From assembly GCA_021297985.1 (NCBI GenBank), contig JAJTGU010000057.1, forward strand, positions 1 through 52,109: a stretch of 52,109 bases of DNA. Reading direction: 5' to 3'. Positions 1 through 7,511 of this stretch are shown piece by piece. The notes beneath the pieces were generated by a model. The model made no database searches and was not told the origin of the DNA. It was given only the letters and a program-made list of their open reading frames with translations. Made by a program: the position numbers and the translations under genes. Numbering within the stretch: position 1 is the first letter of the stretch; every line of letters starts with the position of its first letter. The DNA is from Rubrivivax sp. (lineage in GTDB: Bacteria; Pseudomonadota; Gammaproteobacteria; Burkholderiales; Burkholderiaceae_C).

Positions 1-539
1 ACCGCATCGTCCGGAGCGTGGAAGCGGTGGTACATCGCCGAGGTCAGGCGCAAGGTGACGTACTGCCCGCCCTCGAAGGCGGCAGCCGATTCGGCATCGC
101 CAAACAGGTCGGCGGCCGCATAGGGCATGCCCTTGGCCTGGTAGACCTGGCCCCGCTCGACGGCTCCGCAAGCGCCGACGATGCCATCGCAGGGGCTGGT
201 CAGGATGCCGGGCGTGGCATCCACCGGCCGCGCCCCGGCCTTCAGGCGCCGCGTGAAGCAGTGCCGCAGGCTGCGCCAGCGTTCGGGCTCGGCCTCGCTG
301 AGGTCGAGATCCGTGAACAGCCGCCAGACGGCGATCGACAGCCGGGTCAGGCCGGGACTCTCGATCCGCGCGAAGCGGCCGACCCACCGCGTCAGCGCCA
401 GACGCGGTATCCGGTTGGTGAGCACGAAGTTCAGGCCCTCGTTCGCCAACAGCCGCGACCACAGGCCTTTCCGTGCACTGTCACGCGGCTGTCGCGCCGC
501 CTTCACGCCTGCGTCAACGCCCTGACTTACATCTTCCAT
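1..539 (-). CDS. psd: Phosphatidylserine decarboxylase proenzyme (partial, C-terminus outside window)
   Basis: The product would decarboxylate phosphatidylserine to phosphatidylethanolamine at the inner membrane. The visible 179 residues match the long (E. coli-type) family: SPCDG around D118 and YHRFHAP around H174 correspond to the Asp and His of the self-cleavage triad. The serine (LGST-type) cleavage site would lie beyond the window edge, so activity cannot be judged. I chose the ATG at 539 because GGAG lies six bases upstream; an in-frame ATG at 551 would add four residues. The gene is divergent from the aminotransferase with about 40 bp between. Being beside other lipid genes supports the call. 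Confidence 0.88.
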   Translation of the reverse strand, partial: MEDVSQGVDAGVKAARQPRDSARKGLWSRLLANEGLNFVLTNRIPRLALTRWVGRFARIESPGLTRLSIAVWRLFTDLDLSEAEPERWRSLRHCFTRRLKAGARPVDATPGILTSPCDGIVGACGAVERGQVYQAKGMPYAAADLFGDAESAAAFEGGQYVTLRLTSAMYHRFHAPDDA

Positions 540-580
540 CTTCGACTCCATTGACGTTCGCCAACCCGGACCGATCCGAC

Positions 581-2362
581 ATGACCGAGAGCCCCACACC
601 CACCACCCTGGCACTGGCCGCGATGGCCGCCCTGGCCGGCGCGACGCTGCTGCCGCGTGCGATCCGCCGCGTGCAGCTGTCGCTGGCCAAGCACCGCTCG
701 CTGTCCGGCCACTCCAAGATGGCACTGCGTGTGGCCCGCTGGCTGCCCGGGCTCCGCTACGACGAGGCCGGGTTCTTCGACCCCGACGGTGCGCCGGGCG
801 ACGTGCTCGCGCGCCGACGCGCCGGGTTTGCACGGCTGGCGGCGACGCTGAAACAGCGCCACGCAGGCAGCATCGAGTTGACCCGGCAGACGCGCACCGG
901 ACTGAGCGACCTGCAGTTCACCGGTGCCTACCGGGTGCCGCCGCCGTTTTCGGCCTACCTGCGCGAACACCTGTCGCTCGGCAGCTTCGTGCAGTCCAGC
1001 GCCGGCGTCGGCTTCACCGATCTGGACGGCGAGCGCTTCTTCGATCTGACCGGCAGCTACGGCGTCAACCTGTTCGGCACCGACTTCTACCGCTCGGCCA
1101 TCGCCGAAGCGACCCGGCGGTCCGCCGACGTCGGCCTGGTGCTGGGCCAGTACCACCCGGCGGTGGCCTACAACGTGCAGCGACTCCGTGAGGTCTCGGG
1201 CCTGGACGAGGTGTCGTTCCACATGAGCGGCACCGAGGCCGTGATGCAGGCCGTCCGGCTGGCGCGCTACCACACCGGCCGGCGCAAGCTGGTGCGCTTC
1301 ACCGGGGCCTACCACGGCTTCTGGGACGACGTGCAGCCCGGCCCGGGCAACCCGATGCCGGCACGCGACACCTACACGCTGAAGGAACGCGACGCCGACA
1401 CGCTGCGTGTGCTGCGCAGCCGCCGCGACATCGCCTGCGTGCTGGTCAACCCCTTGCAGGCCCTGCACCCCAACCGGGCCGCGCCCGGGGACAGCGGCCT
1501 CGTCGATGGCGTGCGCAGCGCCGGTTTCGACCGCGCCGCGACGACTGCCTGGTTGAAGGCCCTGCGGGAGGTCTGCACGGCGCGCGGCATCGTGCTGATC
1601 TTCGACGAGGTGTTCATGGGCTTCCGCCTGGCCCCGGGCGGTGCCCAGCAGTACTTCGGCGTGCAGGCGGACATGGTCACCTACGGCAAGACGCTCGGCG
1701 GCGGGCTGCCGGTGGGCGTCGTCTGCGGCAAGGCCGCGCTGATGAAGCGCTGGCGCGACGAGCGCCCGGCAGACATCTGCTTTGCACGCGGAACCTTCAA
1801 TGCCCACCCGACCGTGATGTGCGCGATGCAGGTCTTCCTGGAGCGCCTGGCCACACCCGAGGTGCTGTCGCTCTACGACGGAATGGACGAGCGCTGGCAC
1901 GGCCGCGCTGACCAGCTGAACGCCCGGCTCGAGGCCGCCGGCGTGCCGGTGCGCGTGGCGGCGATGGGCACGGTCTGGACGGTGCTCTACACCCAGCCCG
2001 GTCAGCACCACTGGATGCTCCAGTTCTATCTGCGCGAGAAGGGCCTGGCGCTGAGCTGGGTCGGCTCGGGCCGGATGATCTTCAACCTGGCCTGGACCGA
2101 CGCCGACTTCGAGGAGATGGCACAGCGCTTCGTTGTCGCGGCGCAGGCGATGCAGGCGGACGGCTGGTTCTGGCGCGACGAATCGCTCAGTGCCCAGTTC
2201 AGCGCCAAGGCCATCCGCCGCCGCCTGCTGGTGCAGGTGCTGCGCACCAAGCTCGGGCTGTCGGACGGCCGGATCACGGCCGCCCAGCCCAGCGTGCTCA
2301 GTCACCCGCAGCCGAACGCGGGCGCGGACGCTGCTCCAGCACATGCTCCATCGGGTCGATGA
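581..2362 (+). CDS. Class III (GSA-aminomutase-like) PLP aminotransferase with N-terminal anchor
   Basis: A 593-residue fold-type I PLP enzyme. FHMSGTEAV binds the cofactor phosphate, IFDEVFMGFR carries the PLP-ring Asp, and TYGKTLGGGLPVG has the Schiff-base lysine at K370. This resembles glutamate-1-semialdehyde aminomutase, but the protein is about 150 residues longer. The extra length is an N-terminal region with a hydrophobic segment (residues about 8-25) and a basic stretch, suggesting a membrane tether. It is unlikely to be the heme-pathway HemL, which is soluble and near 430 residues. The substrate is unknown; the psd and glycosyltransferase neighbours suggest a lipid head group or long-chain aldehyde (inference). 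The last 65 bp overlap the convergent membrane-protein gene. Confidence 0.8.
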   Translation: MTESPTPTTLALAAMAALAGATLLPRAIRRVQLSLAKHRSLSGHSKMALRVARWLPGLRYDEAGFFDPDGAPGDVLARRRAGFARLAATLKQRHAGSIELTRQTRTGLSDLQFTGAYRVPPPFSAYLREHLSLGSFVQSSAGVGFTDLDGERFFDLTGSYGVNLFGTDFYRSAIAEATRRSADVGLVLGQYHPAVAYNVQRLREVSGLDEVSFHMSGTEAVMQAVRLARYHTGRRKLVRFTGAYHGFWDDVQPGPGNPMPARDTYTLKERDADTLRVLRSRRDIACVLVNPLQALHPNRAAPGDSGLVDGVRSAGFDRAATTAWLKALREVCTARGIVLIFDEVFMGFRLAPGGAQQYFGVQADMVTYGKTLGGGLPVGVVCGKAALMKRWRDERPADICFARGTFNAHPTVMCAMQVFLERLATPEVLSLYDGMDERWHGRADQLNARLEAAGVPVRVAAMGTVWTVLYTQPGQHHWMLQFYLREKGLALSWVGSGRMIFNLAWTDADFEEMAQRFVVAAQAMQADGWFWRDESLSAQFSAKAIRRRLLVQVLRTKLGLSDGRITAAQPSVLSHPQPNAGADAAPAHAPSGR

Positions 2363-2948
2363 GTTCGCCCTTCAACAGCGCCAGCGGCGCATGCCGGTAC
2401 AGCATCGCGTCGTGGAAGGGGTCGGTCACGATCTTGGTGGCCCAGGCCAGCGCCGTGACGGGGTCGCGGACGAAGAACAGTTGCAGCGTCCGGAACACCA
2501 GACCCGCGACGCCCAGCGCCAGCCAGGCCATCCCGACGTCACGCAGATAACCCGTGAAGTCGGTGGCCGGGGCGATGGTGCCACCCAGCGTCGGGCTCAA
2601 CCAGAGCGCCAGCGGCGCTGCAACCCAGATCGCCATCAGCACGACCTTGCGCCGGATGTTGTAGCCGACCTTGATCTCCTCCTTGTGCGCATCGGTGGCC
2701 TGGTTGACGTGGTCGTAGCCGCGCGGCTCGAAGAAGAAGTGCCCGGCCTGACGGGTCGTCATCGACACCGTCCACGCAATCCAGGCCGCCCAGGCCGGAT
2801 CGATGAACAGCATGCCGTAGGCCGCCAGGAAACTCAGCGCGCTGACGAAGTGCAGCGACTGGTTGATGCGGCTGTGGTGGTAGTAGCGGTGATCGTCCCA
2901 GCGCAGCAAGGCGAGGGTGTCGAGGAAGCGGCCGAGAGTGGGGCGCAT
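2298..2948 (-). CDS. His-rich multipass membrane protein, Mpo1/DUF962-like
   Basis: A 216-residue protein with about four hydrophobic segments. Histidines cluster at H20/H24/H25/H33, at GHFFFEPRGYDH (H70, E74, H80, plus H88) and at DPFHDAMLYRH near residue 190. This resembles the His/Glu layout of Mpo1-type (DUF962) Fe(II) dioxygenases, which act on 2-hydroxy fatty acids, but the match is by eye and distant. Membrane hydroxylases and desaturases use similar His boxes. The ATG at 2948 is preceded by GGAG six bases upstream. The gene is divergent from the glycosyltransferase and its 3' end overlaps the aminotransferase. A lipid-modifying non-heme iron enzyme is the best guess. Confidence 0.6.
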   Translation of the reverse strand: MRPTLGRFLDTLALLRWDDHRYYHHSRINQSLHFVSALSFLAAYGMLFIDPAWAAWIAWTVSMTTRQAGHFFFEPRGYDHVNQATDAHKEEIKVGYNIRRKVVLMAIWVAAPLALWLSPTLGGTIAPATDFTGYLRDVGMAWLALGVAGLVFRTLQLFFVRDPVTALAWATKIVTDPFHDAMLYRHAPLALLKGELIDPMEHVLEQRPRPRSAAGD

Positions 2949-3167
2949 CGAGGGCTCCGGAAGTGGATGTGCAGCGGAGAGGTCACCGAACCGTCGCAGG
3001 ACTTGACGCGAACCTTGTCGCAAGACCCGCAACGGCGATCCTTCCGGCTCTGGATACTGGGTCGGTTCGGTGAACATGCGTTGAAGCTGCGATGACGGAT
3101 CGGTGAACACCCTGCCGTTCGGCGCCTTGTCACGGATCTGTCGACAACCGGGGTCAACATACCCTTC
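2949..3167. promoter_or_regulatory. Divergent intergenic region with repeated GGTTCGGTGA elements
   Basis: This 219-bp gap separates two divergent genes. TCACCGAACC at 2983-2992 is the exact inverted copy of GGTTCGGTGA at 3064-3073, and a 9/10 direct copy, GGATCGGTGA, lies at 3097-3106, 33 bp after the second. The two direct copies extend as TCGGTGAACA. The even spacing of about three helical turns suggests binding sites for one regulator (inference). I see no convincing -35/-10 pair. Confidence 0.4.
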
Positions 3168-4439
3168 ATGCGCACGTCCGAACCCGAAGCCTTCACCGTC
3201 GACGAGGTGCTGCCGGCACGGCGCTCGCTTCGAATCGCGGTGGTCACCGAGACCTGGCCTCCCGAGGTCAATGGCGTCGCCGCGACGATCGCCCGGGTCG
3301 TGGAAGGCCTGCGCGACAACGGCCACAGCATCCAGCTGGTGCGCCCGCGCCAGGGCTCGAACGACCGGGCGCCAGGGTTCGACCCAGAGGGCGGCAGCGG
3401 GCTGCACGAGGTGCTGATGCGTGGCCTGCCGATCCCGCGTTATCCGCAGCTGAAGATGGGCCTGCCGGCCAAGCGTGCGCTGACCGAACTGTGGACCTTG
3501 CACCGCCCGGACGTGGTTCACCTCGTGACCGAAGGTCCGCTGGGCTGGTCGGCCCTGCAGACCGCGACGCGCATGAAGCTGCCGACGGTGTCGGAGTTCA
3601 GGACCAACTTCCACGCCTACAGCCGCCACTACGGCATGAAGTGGCTGACCAACCCGATCATGGGCTACCTGCGCAAGTTCCATAACCGCACCGCCTGCAC
3701 CATGGTGCCCACCGAGGCGCTGCGGGCCGACCTGGAAAAGCAGGGCTTTGACCGTCTGCAGGTCGTCGCGCGGGGCGTCGACACCCAGCGATTCGACCCG
3801 TCACGGCGGAGCGCGGCACTGCGCGCGAGCTGGGGCGTCGATGAGTCGACGATGGTGGTGCTCTACGTTGGACGCCTGGCACCGGAGAAGAACCTCGACC
3901 GACTGGTCGCGGCATTTGGCGCCATGCGGGCCCAGGACCCGCGATGCCGGCTCGTCCTGGTCGGCGACGGCCCCTCGGCCGCGTCGTTGCGGCTGCAGTG
4001 TCCCGATGCCGTGTTCGCCGGTGTGCAGCGGGGCATCGCCCTGGCCGAGCATTACGCCAGCGGCGACGTGTTCGTCTTTCCGAGCCTGACCGAGACCTTC
4101 GGCAACGTCGTGCCCGAAGCGATGGCCAGCGGCCTGGCGGTCCTGGCCTTCGACGAGGCCGCCGCCGGCCAGTTGATCCGGCATGGCGTCAACGGACTGC
4201 TCGCGCCTTCAGACGATGGCGAAGGCTTCGTTCAGCTGGCCGCCCACTTGGCGGCGCATCCGCAGGAGCGGATGCCGCTCGGTGCGGCTGCCCGCCGGAC
4301 CACCGAGGCGATGGACTGGGAGCGCATCGTCAAGCAGGTCGAGCAGCATCACCTGGCTGCGGTTCAGGCATCGATGCGTCGCCTGTCCGGCGCCATGTCG
4401 CTCGCCAGCACCCTGCCACAGCCGCCAAGGACAGCGTGA
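3168..4439 (+). CDS. GT4-family glycosyltransferase (mannosyl/glycolipid type)
   Basis: A 423-residue GT-B enzyme. The N-terminal domain opens with IAVVTETWPPEVNGVA (residues about 24-39), typical of GDP-mannose-dependent alpha-mannosyltransferases and SqdX/MgtA-like lipid glycosyltransferases. The C-terminal domain has VGRLAPEKNL and, from about residue 306, SLTETFGNVVPEAMASG, the E-X7-E nucleotide-sugar motif. It probably adds a sugar to a lipid or lipid-linked acceptor at the cytoplasmic face of the membrane. UDP-glucose dehydrogenase 1.2 kb away makes UDP-glucuronate a possible donor (inference). The last 110 bp lie antisense to the lplT end. Confidence 0.82.
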   Translation: MRTSEPEAFTVDEVLPARRSLRIAVVTETWPPEVNGVAATIARVVEGLRDNGHSIQLVRPRQGSNDRAPGFDPEGGSGLHEVLMRGLPIPRYPQLKMGLPAKRALTELWTLHRPDVVHLVTEGPLGWSALQTATRMKLPTVSEFRTNFHAYSRHYGMKWLTNPIMGYLRKFHNRTACTMVPTEALRADLEKQGFDRLQVVARGVDTQRFDPSRRSAALRASWGVDESTMVVLYVGRLAPEKNLDRLVAAFGAMRAQDPRCRLVLVGDGPSAASLRLQCPDAVFAGVQRGIALAEHYASGDVFVFPSLTETFGNVVPEAMASGLAVLAFDEAAAGQLIRHGVNGLLAPSDDGEGFVQLAAHLAAHPQERMPLGAAARRTTEAMDWERIVKQVEQHHLAAVQASMRRLSGAMSLASTLPQPPRTA

Positions 4440-5622
4440 TCCAGCCGCCGAGCACGACCATCGTCAGCGTCGTGCTCCAGCCGCAGGCCAGCATCACGGC
4501 ATAGGCGGCAAGCGTCAGCAGGACGCTGGCGTTCTCGTTGAAGTGCTGCACCGCAACCGACCGGCCCGTGCTCAACAGGACCTGGCCGCGGTGCTGGAGC
4601 AGCGCGTTCATCGGCACGATCAGCCAGCCGGCACAGATGCCGCACAGCAGCAGCGCCGGGACCGCCAGCGTCATCGTGTCGATCCAGGCCACCGCCGGCA
4701 CGAGAACCCCCAGCACGATGCCCAGCGGCAGCCAGCGGGGTGCCGAGTGCAGGCGCACGAACCGGCCCGCACCGGCGGCCCCCAGCACGACACCGACCGC
4801 GACGATCCCCTGCAGGACCGCGGCTTCGTCAAGACGCAGGTCCAACGCATCCTGGGCCCAGCGCAGCACGACGAACTGCAAGGTCGCCGCCACGCCCCAC
4901 AACAGCACCGTCACCGCCATCGACAACCCGGCCTGGGGATCGCGCCACAGCCGCGTCTGGGCCTGCACATGGTCACGCAGGAGCCCAGTCCCCCACCGCC
5001 AACCGGACCCGACCGCCGCGATGCGGTGGCGCACGCCGCTGTCGGGAACCACCAGGTTCAGCACCGCGGCGATGGCATAGAACTGCAGCACCACGAGCAG
5101 CGCCGCGGGCAAGGCTTCGAAGCCCGCAGGGACCGTCCAGCGCGCGAAGTGCGGCCCGATCAGCAGGCCGCCCAACACCGTACCCAGCAACGCGGCGCAG
5201 ACCGTCAGGCCCTCCAGCCAGGCGCTGGCCGCCACCAGGCGCGACGGCGGCACCAGCTCGGTGACGAGGCCGTACTTGGCCGGGGCGTAGGCCGCCGCAC
5301 CGAGCCCGACAAGCAGCATCGCCACCGGCGCGTTCACGAGGCCGGCAAACAAGGCCACCACAGCTGCCGCCTTCAGCGCGTTGGTCAACATCATCAGGCG
5401 CGGCTTGGCGATGGCATCGGCCAGCGGTCCGACCCAGGGCGCGAACACGACGTAGGCGACGACGAGCGCGATCTTCAGCGCCGGCGTCCAGGCCTCGGAC
5501 CAGGCCTGCTGCACCAGCAGCGCGATCGCGACGATCAGCAGCACATGGTCCGCGAGCGCCGAGAAGAACTGCGCCGCCAGCAAGGCGGCCAGGCCGCTCG
5601 ACCTCGCGATCGGGGCCGTCAA
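4330..5622 (-). CDS. lplT: Lysophospholipid transporter LplT (MFS)
   Basis: A 430-residue twelve-helix MFS protein close to E. coli LplT. AAQFFSALADHVLL, FAPWVGPLADAIAKPRLMM and GLGAAAYAPAKYGLVTELV match the family block by block, as does VPMNALLQHRG further on. LplT flips lysophosphatidylethanolamine inward for re-acylation. Its usual partner Aas is not in this window, but psd (PE synthesis) is close. The start appears to be TTG at 5622, ten bases after the ugd stop, so it is probably co-transcribed with ugd; no in-frame ATG precedes the first helix. The 3' end overlaps the glycosyltransferase by 110 bp, tail to tail. Confidence 0.88.
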   Translation of the reverse strand: MTAPIARSSGLAALLAAQFFSALADHVLLIVAIALLVQQAWSEAWTPALKIALVVAYVVFAPWVGPLADAIAKPRLMMLTNALKAAAVVALFAGLVNAPVAMLLVGLGAAAYAPAKYGLVTELVPPSRLVAASAWLEGLTVCAALLGTVLGGLLIGPHFARWTVPAGFEALPAALLVVLQFYAIAAVLNLVVPDSGVRHRIAAVGSGWRWGTGLLRDHVQAQTRLWRDPQAGLSMAVTVLLWGVAATLQFVVLRWAQDALDLRLDEAAVLQGIVAVGVVLGAAGAGRFVRLHSAPRWLPLGIVLGVLVPAVAWIDTMTLAVPALLLCGICAGWLIVPMNALLQHRGQVLLSTGRSVAVQHFNENASVLLTLAAYAVMLACGWSTTLTMVVLGGWITLSLAAVAGCWRATWRRTGDASMPEPQPGDAARPA

Positions 5623-5632
5623 GCCCGTCGTC

Positions 5633-7048
5633 TCAGTCGGCGAGAGCCGACTCGCGGCGCGGGACCTCGGTCAGCGCCACCCGATGCGGCGTCGACGCGC
5701 CACGGCCGATGCCGTGGTACTCGATGCCCATCGCGGCCAGCAGACCGGGGTCGTAGAGGTTGCGACCATCGAAGACGATGGGCTGACGCAGCGTCGCCCG
5801 CAGGTGGTCGAAGTCCGGGTTGCGGAACTCCTTCCACTCCGTCACGACCACCAGTGCATCGGTGCCGGGCAGCACGTCGTGGGCATGGTCGCGCAGGTGC
5901 AGGCGCCGGCGCGTGGTCATCGGCAAGTCGCGCAGCCGCTCGTCGAGCGCGGCCCGCCCAGTGGCCTGTGCCACCGGGTCGTAGGCCAGCACTTCGGCCC
6001 CGCGAGCCAGCAGGCCGTGCACCAGGTCCAGGCTCGGTGCCTCGCGCATGTCGTCGGTCTCGGGCTTGAACGCCAGGCCCCAGAGCGCGAAGCGGCGGCC
6101 TTGAAGGTCGTCACCGAAGCGCGCCGCGATCTTGTCGGCGAGCACCTGCTTCTGCCTGGCATTGGCCTGGTCGACGGCGGCCAGCACAGCCAGCGGGACC
6201 TCGGCCGCGCGTGCGGTGTGCAAAAGCGCCTTCACGTCCTTGGGGAAGCAGCTTCCGCCGTAGCCGGCACCGGCATAGAGGAAGTGCGTGCCGATGCGCG
6301 GATCGCTGCCGATGCCGCGCCTGACCTGTTCGATGTCGGCGCCGAGCTGCTCGGCCAGGCCCGCGAGTTCGTTCATGAAGCTGATGCGCGTGGCCAGCAT
6401 CGCATTGGCGGCGTACTTGGTCAGCTCGGCGCTGCGGGGGTCCATGACCTGCAGGCGGTCGTGGTTGCGCATGAACGGCATGTACAGCGCGCGGAGCAAC
6501 AGGACGGCCCGCTCGTCGTCGGCGCCGACGATGATGCGGTCGGGCCGCATGCAGTCCTCGATCGCCGCGCCCTCCTTCAGGAATTCGGGGTTCGACACGA
6601 CGGCAAAAGGCAAGTCGGCCATGCCACGCGCGCACAGCGCTGCATGCACGCTGGCCCGCACGCGTTCGGCGGTGCCCACCGGAACCGTGCTCTTGTTGAC
6701 GATGACCTTGTAGTCGGTCATGGCGGCCCCGATGGCACCCGCCGCCGCCAGCACATGCTGCAGATCCGCGCTGCCGTCCTCGCCCGGTGGCGTGCCGACG
6801 CCGATGAACTGCAAGGTTCCGTGCGCCACTGCGGCGGCGATGTCGGTCGTGAACTGCAGTCGCCCGGCCGCGGCGTTGCGCCGCACCACCGCCTCCAGTC
6901 CCGGCTCGTGGATCGGAACCTGCCCGGCCCTCAGCAGCGCGATCTTGGCCTCGTCCACGTCCAGGCCCAGCACGTGATTGCCCATTTCCGCCAGGCAGGC
7001 CGCCGTCACCAGACCGACATAACCCGTCCCCACTACGGTGACCTTCAT
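5633..7048 (-). CDS. ugd: UDP-glucose 6-dehydrogenase
   Basis: A 471-residue NAD-dependent enzyme oxidising UDP-glucose to UDP-glucuronate. The Rossmann motif GTGYVGLV is at residues 7-14; [10 protein letters not shown] and [23 protein letters not shown] are family signatures; the catalytic cysteine is C267 in [12 protein letters not shown]. The C-terminal domain has [16 protein letters not shown]. Length and motifs are complete. The ATG at 7048 has purine-rich GAGG just upstream. It leads lplT by ten bases. UDP-glucuronate can feed capsule, lipid A modification or glucuronosyl lipids; the adjacent GT4 enzyme makes a lipid use plausible but unproven. Confidence 0.95.
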   Translation of the reverse strand: MKVTVVGTGYVGLVTAACLAEMGNHVLGLDVDEAKIALLRAGQVPIHEPGLEAVVRRNAAAGRLQFTTDIAAAVAHGTLQFIGVGTPPGEDGSADLQHVLAAAGAIGAAMTDYKVIVNKSTVPVGTAERVRASVHAALCARGMADLPFAVVSNPEFLKEGAAIEDCMRPDRIIVGADDERAVLLLRALYMPFMRNHDRLQVMDPRSAELTKYAANAMLATRISFMNELAGLAEQLGADIEQVRRGIGSDPRIGTHFLYAGAGYGGSCFPKDVKALLHTARAAEVPLAVLAAVDQANARQKQVLADKIAARFGDDLQGRRFALWGLAFKPETDDMREAPSLDLVHGLLARGAEVLAYDPVAQATGRAALDERLRDLPMTTRRRLHLRDHAHDVLPGTDALVVVTEWKEFRNPDFDHLRATLRQPIVFDGRNLYDPGLLAAMGIEYHGIGRGASTPHRVALTEVPRRESALAD

Positions 7049-7311
7049 CGCCTCATCTCCGTTTGGTCGTGACGGAAGGCGATGGTCGATGCAGAGCGTG
7101 ACGGTGTCATGAACGGGCAAAGCGTGTCTTGCCGAGACGTTCGCAACGACACGCTCCTGCGTCCGGTCGCGCCTGGCCACTCGGCCGTGGCGGCTGCCGT
7201 CCGGAGATGACCACTGCAAGACGTCGCCGCCCGGCCTCGAGTGGCCGACTCCGGACCCACGGCTCCGGGCATGCTGCGGCTCCCGCAGGCGCCGCGAGGC
7301 GCAGCGGACAA
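7049..7311. other. Non-coding region upstream of ugd with an inverted repeat
   Basis: About 260 bp without a credible gene. AGCGTGTC at 7121-7128 is mirrored exactly by GACACGCT at 7148-7155, 19 bases apart. It lies 73-107 bp upstream of the ugd start, where an operator could act. I could not place a promoter. Confidence 0.3.
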
Positions 7312-7347
7312 AGAAAAACGGGCCAGACGCCGAAGCATCTGACCCGT
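7312..7347 (-). terminator. Rho-independent terminator after tRNA-Arg
   Basis: Read on the minus strand, a 13-bp stem (plus-strand arms 7318-7330 and 7335-7347, two G-U pairs) closes on a TTCG tetraloop and is followed directly by TTTTTC. It lies about 22 bases past the tRNA CCA end in the same direction. This is the only textbook intrinsic terminator I found in the window. Confidence 0.92.
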
Positions 7348-7368
7348 TGTTCTAGAACGCAATTGTTC

Positions 7369-7445
7369 TGGTGCGGCTGGCAGGAATCGAACCCACGACC
7401 CCTTGGTTCGTAGCCAAGTACTCTATCCAGCTGAGCTACAGCCGC
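7369..7445 (-). tRNA. tRNA-Arg (anticodon ACG)
   Basis: A complete 77-nt cloverleaf with encoded CCA. The acceptor stem GCGGCTG/CAGCCGC pairs perfectly, the D arm begins TAGCTCAG, the anticodon stem is CTTGG/CCAAG around loop CTACGAA (anticodon at plus positions 7409-7411), and the T arm contains GGTTCGATTCC. ACG (modified to ICG) reads the CGU/CGC/CGA arginine codons. It lies downstream of hemY on the same strand with its own -10 element and terminator. Confidence 0.97.
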
Positions 7446-7457
7446 GCGAAGCCCAAG

Positions 7458-7463
7458 ACTATA
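7458..7463 (-). promoter_or_regulatory. -10 element of the tRNA-Arg promoter
   Basis: On the minus strand TATAGT lies 12 bases before the mature tRNA 5' end, a normal position for a stable-RNA -10 box. No clear -35 is visible at 17-bp spacing. Confidence 0.5.
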
Positions 7464-7511
7464 GCACGGGCAATGTCGGCCGCTCTGGCCGGCATGGACG
7501 GGGTCGCGCAG

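Noticed and set aside
527..2344. Minus-strand open frame of about 605 residues
   Set aside because: Antisense to the aminotransferase, with GC-shadow composition and no domain.
581..2362. Calling the class III aminotransferase HemL (glutamate-1-semialdehyde aminomutase)
   Set aside because: It is about 150 residues too long at the N-terminus with a membrane helix, and it sits apart from the hem operon among lipid genes.
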